Part shown: piece after piece, positions 57,545 through 64,000 of the stretch
How the letters are laid out: each line of letters starts with the position of its first letter
How positions within the stretch are numbered: the first letter of the stretch is position 1
Assembly (NCBI RefSeq): GCF_020379485.1
Contig: NC_063437.1
Coordinates: forward strand, 6,696,306-6,760,305
Direction: 5' to 3'
Source: Brassica napus
Taxonomy: Eukaryota; Streptophyta; Magnoliopsida; Brassicales; Brassicaceae
DNA: 64,000 bases
Notes under the pieces: model-generated
Seen by the model: the letters and a program-made list of their open reading frames with translations, nothing else
Databases searched by the model: none
Told to the model about the DNA's origin: nothing
Made by a program: the position numbers and the translations under genes

Positions 57545-58629
57545 GTTCTGAGGGTGATTTGGGTTAAATCTCTTGCGAGAGATTTGTTTTTTTTTTATGT
57601 CTTTATGTTTTGGCCTTGAATGGCCTTGTTTGTATTTCGGGACTGGCCGTGTGTGGCTTTGAATCCCTGCCGCTCTGCGGCTTTATAATATGATAATCGG
57701 ATAACGCTTTTTATGAATTTGTGAATAGTGAGGAGGAAGGTGATGAGTTGTCGTCTCATATCCTTCTTCGATTGTGAAATGTTTTATTCGAGACCTGTTT
57801 CGAGAGTTCTTCCGCGAGATGTGAACTCCGCGGGGGTGCTGAAGGTATCGAACGTAAAATAGAGGCGTGGTTTAAGAATCTCTTATCTTTCGATATCACG
57901 CCTTTGAGATGTTAGAGACCAGTGCGCTGGGTTTAGGGCAAGACCTAGGTTTACTTTCGGTTTAAGGATTGTGCGGCGACTAACCGGCTATCGTTTTTCC
58001 TGTCGCGATTTCTTCCTGATTCGTATCGATGTAAAGTCCGCGAAAAGTTCTCGGCTTATACGACTTGTTTGATACGAATCGAGCAACTCTCCGGAGACCG
58101 GAAGTGCTGGACCAAAATTTCGGATTTCTTTTATAGCGCTATTATCCTTGTGTCGGATGTAAGAGAGTCATCTTCATGAGATGGCTATGTCTGTTTAGGA
58201 CGTTTGTGAGTTCGATGTGATCAGCATCGGACTTGGTGGCGTGTGCCGTTGTTTTGATTAATTTGCGCAAAATAAATGTTAATGTGTGCATATATGTGTC
58301 TTTTTGTGGAGATTTCGTTTGCTCGGAAGAAACCATCTTTGAGGCATCTTTTGCGACGTCTCGCGATGCTAAAGGTTTGATTCTCCCAAGCGGCCGAATA
58401 ATCTCCGAAGACCTCGTGTGGTTTCACGGGTGAGGATGTTTTGATAAGTCGAAAATACCAAGAGTGCGGTAAGAAGTTTTTCGATTTTTTGGGAGTATAC
58501 GAGTATACGTACCCACTCCCCCCTTTTTTAATGAGGGGGGACAGCTGAATTTGCCTTTCGGCAAACTGCCTACGTACTCCTTGCGGAGATCAAGCCGTCT
58601 CGTAGTTCAGTGATTGCGAGTTGGTTCGT
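57545..58629. other. A3 spacer between antisense gene and pol
   Basis: No open frame of note. 57930-58200 matches A1 26380-26720 in reverse. It contains an inverted repeat of AAATCTCTTGCGAGAGATTT near 57566-57585 and a minus-strand copy of the conserved motif at 58568-58608. Possible 3' end of the antisense transcript; I see no clear polyadenylation block. Confidence 0.6.
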
Positions 58630-61600
58630 TTAGTGATAGTATTTTTTGAGATGCATCGCATTCCAGGTTCTAGGGATTTTTACGCCCTGCATGTTGGCTA
58701 TTTCGTAGGAACCTGGTCGGACGACTTTTTCGATTTTATAGGGACCTTCCCAGTTTGCTCCGAGTTTTCCCGCGTTTCGTTCAGCGGTGTTTTGGAAAAC
58801 TTTGCGAAGGACCAGATCTCCCTGATTGAACCTACGATTCCGTACGTTGGAATTATAGTATCTTGCAGCGGCGTGCTGGTAGTTTTGAATTCGGATGAGC
58901 GCTCGATCCCGGCGTTCGTTAATGAGGTCGAGATCGTCCAAGAGCATAGCATTGTTGAGTTCCTCTCGTTCGGGTAAGAACCTTCTTCGAACACCGGGAA
59001 ATTCTACTTCTGCGGGAATCATGCACTCCGTGCCGTATACCAAGGCGAAGGGAGTTTCTCCCGTTGCTCGCCTTGGGGTGGTACGGTGAGACCAGAGGAC
59101 TCCCTCGAGTTCGTCGGCCCATCTACCTTTTTTGGCCTCCAAGCGTTTCTTCAGTCCGTCGAGAATGGTCTTGTTGATTGTTTCAGCCTGTCCGTTGCAC
59201 TGCGGATATCTGGGAGTTGACTTGTTGAGTCGTATCTTCCACTTTTCGCAGAATGCCTCGAATCGGGTGGAAATGAATTGAGACCCGTTATCGGTTACGA
59301 TTTCGTAAGGAACTCCATGCCTACAGATGATGTTTCTCCATACGAAATTCTCGACTTGGACGTCTTTTATACTCGCGTACGAGTCGGCCTCTACCCATTT
59401 TGAGAAGAAATCGGTAAGCACTAGAAGGAAACGCTTTTGCTTTGAATTATGCAGAGGTCCGACAATATCCATGGCCCAGCGCATAAAGGGATAGGGCGAT
59501 GTGATGGAGGAAAGAACTTCGGCCGGTTGTCGGATAGTTGGCGCATGCCTTTGGCATTTTTCGCATTTTCGTGCGAATTTCTCGCAATCTCCGATCATTG
59601 TTGGCCAATAGTATCCGTGGCGTTTGATTTTCACGGCTAGTGATCTTCCGCCGGAATGGTTGCCGCATGAGCCGGAATGTATTTCCTCCATCACTTTCCT
59701 CGCCTTTTCTCCTTCCAGGCACGTCAAGAGTGGTCCGGAGAATCTCCACTTGTAGATTTCGCCGTCCACTGTTACGTAGCGTGCGGCTTGTGTTCGGATC
59801 TTGCGAGCTGACCATTTTTCGGCGGGCAGTTGCCCGTCGATAATGTAGTCTCGAATCGTCTGAAGCCATGGGGTATCACAACCGTAATCGGATTGCTCCG
59901 ATGGTGGTGGTATCGTAATCTCTTCTTCCTCGTCGTCTTGACCCTCTATGAGATTGACAACGACTGGCGGTCCGATACTCGGATGTTCGATGAATTCGAC
60001 CGGAATTACCCTTTTGAGTCCTGGATCGGAACTTGATGCTAAGGCCGCGAGGGCGTCCGCCTGGACATTCTCGGAACGGGGGATCCGGGTAAGGGCGAAA
60101 CAGTCGAAGTCTTGAGCTAGACCTTGGACCAGTTTGAGGTACGCGTCCATCCGTTCGTCTCTGGCTTCATATTCTCCGCTGAATTGACTGGCCACTAACT
60201 GGGAGTCGCAGTAAGCGTGGAGATTACGTATTTTTAAGCCGTGAGCCAAACGTAGACCTGCGATCAATGCTTCGTATTCGGCCTCGTTGTTTGAGGCATG
60301 GAATTCCAGTCTGAACGATTGTTCCAGGATCTCGCTCGTTGGAGATGTGAGACGGATCCCGATACCCGATCCTTGCTTGGATGAGGATCCGTCAACGTGG
60401 AGGAGCCAGGTGGAATTTGGTTCTTCGTTGGTTATTGCTCCCGTTGGAAGTTCGACCAAAAAGTCTGCGAGCACTTGTGACTTTGCGCTCGTCCTTGGTC
60501 GGTATTCGATGTCATACTCGCTCAACTCGACCGCCCACTTGGCCAATCGGCCTGATTGACTTGGGCTATGCAAAATTGTCCGTAAGGGAAAAGTCGTTAG
60601 GATAACAATCGTGTGGGATTGGAAATATGGTCGTAGTTTTCGGGCCGATGTTACGACCGCGCATGCCAATTTTTCCATCAACGGATACCTAGATTCGGCA
60701 TCGAGCAAGGTTTTGCTTATGTAAAAAATAGGTCTCTGTTCCCCGCGTTCTTCCCTGATCAGGACTCCGCTTACGGCTGTTGCCGATACCGCGATGTATA
60801 AGAATAAAGGCTCCCCTTCCACGGGTTTTGCGAGGACTGGAGGAGTAGCTAAATAACGCTTCAGCTGTTGGAAGGCGTTTTCGCACTCTTCCGTCCATTC
60901 GAACTTTTTATTCCCTCGCAGGACGTCGTAGAAGGGCAGGCACTTATCTGTTGATCGTGAAATAAATCGGTTAAGTGCTGCGATTCTGCCGGTCAGTCTT
61001 TGGACTTCCCGTTTATTCTTCGGCGAAGCCATCTCGATTAGAGCGTTGATCTGTTTTGGATTTGCTTCGATACCGCGGTTGGTCACCAAGTAGCCGAGGA
61101 ATTCTCCTGATGCCACGGCGAATCTACATTTCGTCGGGTTGAGCTTCATGTTATGGGAGTTTAGTTGTGCAAAGCATTCTTCGAGATGTGACACGTGATC
61201 TCTTGCTTTGAGGGATTTGACAAGCATGTCGTCAATATAAACTTCCATCGTTTTTCCGAGTTGTTTGGAGAACATTCGGTTCACGAGTCGTTGGTAAGTT
61301 GCTCCAGCGTTTTTGAGGCCGAAGGGCATTACCTCATAACAATAGGTTCCGCGATCGGTAATGAAAGCGGTCTTCTCACGATCGTCGGGATTCATCCTAA
61401 TTTGATTATAACCTGAGAAAGCATCCATGAAGGATAAGAGTTCGTTGCCCGCCGTTGCTTCTACCAATCGATCGATATGTGGTAGAGGGAAGCTATCCTT
61501 TGGACATGCCTTGTTTAGGTCGGTAAAATCTACGCAAACTCGCCATTTCCCGTTTTTCTTTTTGACTACTACGGGGTTGGCGAGCCAGTCCGGGTATCTT

Positions 61601-61773
61601 ACCTCTGTTATCGACCCAACTTTAAGCAGTTTTTCGACCTCATCGTTTACCGCGGTAGCACGTTCGGGTCCCAGCTTCCGTCTTTTCTGTTTGACGGGTT
61701 TGAATGTTGGATCGATATTCAGCTCGTGACATGTTATGTTAATGTCAATCCTGGCATGTCTTCCGCAGCCCAT
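58630..61773 (-). CDS. pol: A3 pol: RT, Ty3 RNase H, archaeal-type RNase H, integrase
   Basis: One open frame of 1047 codons; homology begins after about residue 8, so the first Met is not the true start. RT spans about residues 30-240 with YIDDMLVKS at 179-187. The first RNase H (about 315-445) looks degenerate. A second, archaeal-type RNase H (455-580) has D461, E499 and D523 in HVDGSSSKQGSG, NNEAEYEAL and YCDSQ. Integrase has the zinc residues H699, H706, C737, C740 and catalytic-type D769, D828, E865. The C-terminus ends LKKYYH with no chromodomain. The double RNase H and lack of chromodomain define the Tat lineage. No internal stop or frameshift is present, unlike A2. Confidence 0.92.
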   Translation of the reverse strand: MGCGRHARIDINITCHELNIDPTFKPVKQKRRKLGPERATAVNDEVEKLLKVGSITEVRYPDWLANPVVVKKKNGKWRVCVDFTDLNKACPKDSFPLPHIDRLVEATAGNELLSFMDAFSGYNQIRMNPDDREKTAFITDRGTYCYEVMPFGLKNAGATYQRLVNRMFSKQLGKTMEVYIDDMLVKSLKARDHVSHLEECFAQLNSHNMKLNPTKCRFAVASGEFLGYLVTNRGIEANPKQINALIEMASPKNKREVQRLTGRIAALNRFISRSTDKCLPFYDVLRGNKKFEWTEECENAFQQLKRYLATPPVLAKPVEGEPLFLYIAVSATAVSGVLIREERGEQRPIFYISKTLLDAESRYPLMEKLACAVVTSARKLRPYFQSHTIVILTTFPLRTILHSPSQSGRLAKWAVELSEYDIEYRPRTSAKSQVLADFLVELPTGAITNEEPNSTWLLHVDGSSSKQGSGIGIRLTSPTSEILEQSFRLEFHASNNEAEYEALIAGLRLAHGLKIRNLHAYCDSQLVASQFSGEYEARDERMDAYLKLVQGLAQDFDCFALTRIPRSENVQADALAALASSSDPGLKRVIPVEFIEHPSIGPPVVVNLIEGQDDEEEEITIPPPSEQSDYGCDTPWLQTIRDYIIDGQLPAEKWSARKIRTQAARYVTVDGEIYKWRFSGPLLTCLEGEKARKVMEEIHSGSCGNHSGGRSLAVKIKRHGYYWPTMIGDCEKFARKCEKCQRHAPTIRQPAEVLSSITSPYPFMRWAMDIVGPLHNSKQKRFLLVLTDFFSKWVEADSYASIKDVQVENFVWRNIICRHGVPYEIVTDNGSQFISTRFEAFCEKWKIRLNKSTPRYPQCNGQAETINKTILDGLKKRLEAKKGRWADELEGVLWSHRTTPRRATGETPFALVYGTECMIPAEVEFPGVRRRFLPEREELNNAMLLDDLDLINERRDRALIRIQNYQHAAARYYNSNVRNRRFNQGDLVLRKVFQNTAERNAGKLGANWEGPYKIEKVVRPGSYEIANMQGVKIPRTWNAMHLKKYYH

Positions 61774-62533
61774 GCGAAAGTGTTAAGGTTCTTTTTAAGA
61801 CAGGTTATGAGTTCTGTCTTTAGAGGCTCGTGGAGATTGGCTCCAATCTCGACGCAGCGTTCTGGGAAGGCTTCGTCGAGACAGATCGTTACCACGGGTT
61901 CACAAGTTGGCTCGCGTTTTTCGTCTAGAGCTGCGAAGATACGAGATTGCCAGAAGAATTCCGCTGAATCCTGACTTCGCGTATCTTTGCTGGAGGTCTT
62001 TTTCTCCGCTCTCTTAGGAGCAATTTCGTGGATCGGTCTCTTTCGTTTTAGTTCCGCGGCGAAACAGACCTGTGAAACTCTTGGATTTCCCCAGATTACC
62101 TCGACTCCGTTGGGGTCGGGAACTTGAGGCAAAGATGGTAGGTTGATGGGATTGCGCGCATGGTGTTCAGCCATGGCGTTCCCATGATAACGTTGTAAGA
62201 CGCGGGGCGGTCAACGACTAGAAACTCTGTGATGTTTGTCACGGTTCCGGCTTTGACAGCGAGTCTAATCGATCCATAGGCCATGGTCGTTTCCCCCGAA
62301 AGCCCTAGCAGTGGGCTTGGGCATTTTGCGATCTCGGATTGACTGATCCCCATCTTTTCAAGAGTGTCTTTGAAGATGATATCGGCCGAGCTTCCGGTAT
62401 CGATTAGTACTCTAGCGACGTCGATATCTCGAATTGTCAACTCGATAACAAGGAGATCGTTCCGAGGTTTGGCTCGATCGACCGTTTCTCCCCCCTTGAA
62501 CGAGATGACATTCGCGCACGTCGAATCCCGCAT
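61734..62533 (-). pseudogene. A3 protease and RT linker, two 1-bp frameshifts
   Basis: Starts with an ATG at 62533 (MRDSTCANVISFKGGE). The aspartic protease site is LIDTGSSADIIF, followed by ASYNVIMGTPWLN. Compared with A2, one base is lost near 62112 (after KFPTP) and one near 61750 (after AEDMPG), so the frame is split into three. The linker with FAWAAEDMPG normally leads directly into RT. Protease catalytic residues are intact. There is no gag upstream; the frame opens about 55 bp from the primer site. Confidence 0.85.
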
Positions 62534-62585
62534 GTCGTTCCTGATCGTTGAGTGGTTTTTGCGGGTTAGATTGATCCGTAAGTCC

Positions 62586-62605
62586 CCCTCCTTCTAGCGC
62601 CAAAC
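62586..62605 (-). other. A3 primer-binding site
   Basis: The minus strand reads GTTTGGCGCTAGAAGGAGGG directly after the LTR end GGTTCCCACA. Same as in A1 and A2. Confidence 0.78.
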
Positions 62606-64000
62606 TGTGGGAACCGAAATTCGCACTGTCGATTTCCGTTTAAATAAGGAAACTAAGAAAACCCTAGTTTCCCAGAGGACCCGGATATCTGTTAATTACC
62701 ACACGTCAAGCAATCAGAACACGAGAATAACAACGATAAAGATAAGAAATCGAAAAGAGAGCAAAGTAGATCTTATTCCGAATCTGCGTATGAGCGTTAC
62801 AACAAGGTATAAGCCTGGGCTCGAGAGCTGTCGGCGAGATTCCTAGTTCTAGCAACCCTAAGACGGCTAAACCTAATTGAGTCGCAGCTCGAAATAACAA
62901 AAACGGAAAGTTGCCTAAATCGCTCTAAGTGCTAAGTTTGCTCTGAAAAAGTTCTCCCCCTCTGCTCCTCGCCTAGGACTCCTTATATACTAGCTCCAAG
63001 GTCGGTTTACGCTTTTACTCTTCTGCCCTTAAGCCGTCATAGCAAAAAATGGAGATATTCCATTTTTCCCGATCTTCACAATTATCTTCAAAACTTCCGT
63101 ATTTATCCGCGGAAACTTGACATTTATCCTTCCTCGTGGGCCAAGCGTGAACCATGCTGTGGTTCACGGGCTTTTGGTTAGGAAAAATCGTAGGATGGGC
63201 CTCGAGTCGTGTTTTAGGTCCCTTTGGGCCGTCTTCCGACTCGACACGTTTACTACGAGTTTTCCGCGGTTTCTAATCGAAGTTTGATCGATGGATTAGA
63301 ATAGCGGGAAACATGGACTGAGCTTGCCACGGTCTTCGGGAGATAGCATTCGAAGGTTTGACGAGAATGCAAGGACTGGTGTCGTATCGATGTTCGGAAA
63401 GGTTCAATCGCTACACCGCGACCGAACTTTGGCTCGAGCCCGGTCGCTACGTAGCGACCGAGCGGGACGATCGCTCGGTCGCTACGTAGCGACCGAGCTT
63501 TGGCTTGAGCTCGGTCGCTACGTAGCGACCGAGCGGGACGATCGCTCGGTCGCTACGTAGCGACCGAGCTTTGGCTCGAGCTCGGTCGCTACGTAGCGAC
63601 CGAGCGGGACGATCGCTCGGTCGCTACGTAGCGACCGAGCGGGACGATCGCTCGGTCGCTACGTAGCGACCGAGCGGGACGATCGCTCGGTCGCTACGTA
63701 GCGACCGAGCTTGGCTCGAGCTCGGTCGCTACGTAGCGACCGAGCGGGACGATCGCTCGGTCGCTACGTAGCGACCGAGCTTTGGCTTGAGCTCGGTCGC
63801 TACGTAGCGACCGAGCGGGACGATCGCTCGGTCGCTACGTAGCGACCGAGCTTTGGCTCGAGCTCGGTCGCTACGTAGCGACCGAGCTGGCTCGAGCTCG
63901 GTCGCTAACGATCGCTCGGTCGCTACGTAGCGACCGAGCTTGGCTCGAGCTCGGTCGCTACGTAGCGACCGAGCAGGACGATCGCTCGGTCGCTACGTAG
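62606..64000 (-). repeat. A3 5' LTR, cut by the window end
   Basis: Plus-strand start TGTGGGAACC. It matches 54535-55900 with very few differences outside the palindromes. TATA box at 62992-62999 (minus). The outer end and target duplication lie beyond 64000. Confidence 0.9.
63420..64000. repeat. Palindrome array, at least 16 units, continues past the window
   Basis: Same two alternating spacers as in the 3' LTR, but in a different order, with runs of three consecutive GGGACGATCG spacers near 63600-63690. One unit is broken at 63899-63911 (CGGTCGCTAACGATCGCTCG), a clean deletion from one palindrome centre into the next spacer. Confidence 0.95.

Larger units (their letters stand above)
54535..64000 (-). 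mobile_element. Element A3, Tat-lineage Ty3 with palindromic LTRs, 5' end outside window
   Basis: In its own orientation: 5' LTR (64000 to 62606, incomplete), primer site, protease, RT, two RNase H domains, integrase, spacer, an antisense two-exon gene, polypurine tract GCTGGGGGGCTAAC (56072-56085), 3' LTR (56071 to 54535). Tat lineage is indicated by the extra RNase H domain and the antisense gene. No gag frame lies between primer site and protease. Best-preserved A copy in the window. Outside the arrays its two LTRs are almost identical in the visible part. Confidence 0.92.

Noticed and set aside
22748..63560. Many open frames encoding peptides like ARSLRSDRA and GRYVATE on both strands
   Set aside because: They are translations of the palindrome arrays. 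The same peptides appear from every array and both strands, and they change with unit number.

Overview
This window is plant DNA from the centromere or pericentromere of a Brassica-type genome (Brassica or close kin such as Raphanus). The main evidence is a 4.1-kb array of a roughly 176-bp satellite with a HindIII site in most units (4406-8538). Its unit matches what I know of the Brassica centromeric satellite CentBr. Almost all the rest is LTR retrotransposon, much of it nested. I see no ordinary host gene, rRNA or tRNA.

Layout. 1-1063: a decayed, unrecognised reading frame. 1064-4405: 3' LTR and 3' pol end of a minus-strand Tekay/Del-like chromovirus, cut inside integrase and fused to CentBr. 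4406-8538: CentBr. 8539-8638: a 100-N gap. 8639-10003: 3' end of a diverged CRM-like element. 10004-39138: a plus-strand non-autonomous element (family D, 1.2-kb LTR, internal minisatellite). It was invaded by a solo LTR (10969-12399) and by a large nest. The nest order is: Tat-like element C1 (minus, 14152-37097, TSD CTCCA); inside it element A2 (minus); inside A2 the CRM-like element B (plus, 18607-34122, TSD TTTTG/TTTCG); inside the gag of B element A1 (plus, 21046-28993, TSD GTGTC). Counting D as the outermost level, this is five levels deep.

39139-53527: more family D sequence, with a solo A-family LTR (39642-40971, TSD ATCTT) and two A-family copies (A4, A5) that look like products of one insertion followed by a tandem duplication of about 6.9 kb. 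53528-54534: a diverged A-type LTR piece. 54535-64000: element A3 (minus), the best-preserved A copy. It carries an open RT-RNase H-RNase H-integrase frame and, on the opposite strand, an apparently intact two-exon gene (56305-57544). Its 5' LTR runs off the window.

The most unusual signal belongs to family A. Its U3 regions, and the internal leader of some copies, carry arrays of a perfect palindrome with the 20-bp core CGGTCGCTACGTAGCGACCG, repeated about every 35-41 bp, from 2 to at least 16 copies per array. The pol-bearing A copies lack gag between primer-binding site and protease. Other A copies keep a gag-like start but lack pol. The family therefore looks like a set of parts that may depend on each other in trans. 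Coordinates of LTRs and TSDs were read directly from the sequence. Family names rest on motif recognition without database searches.
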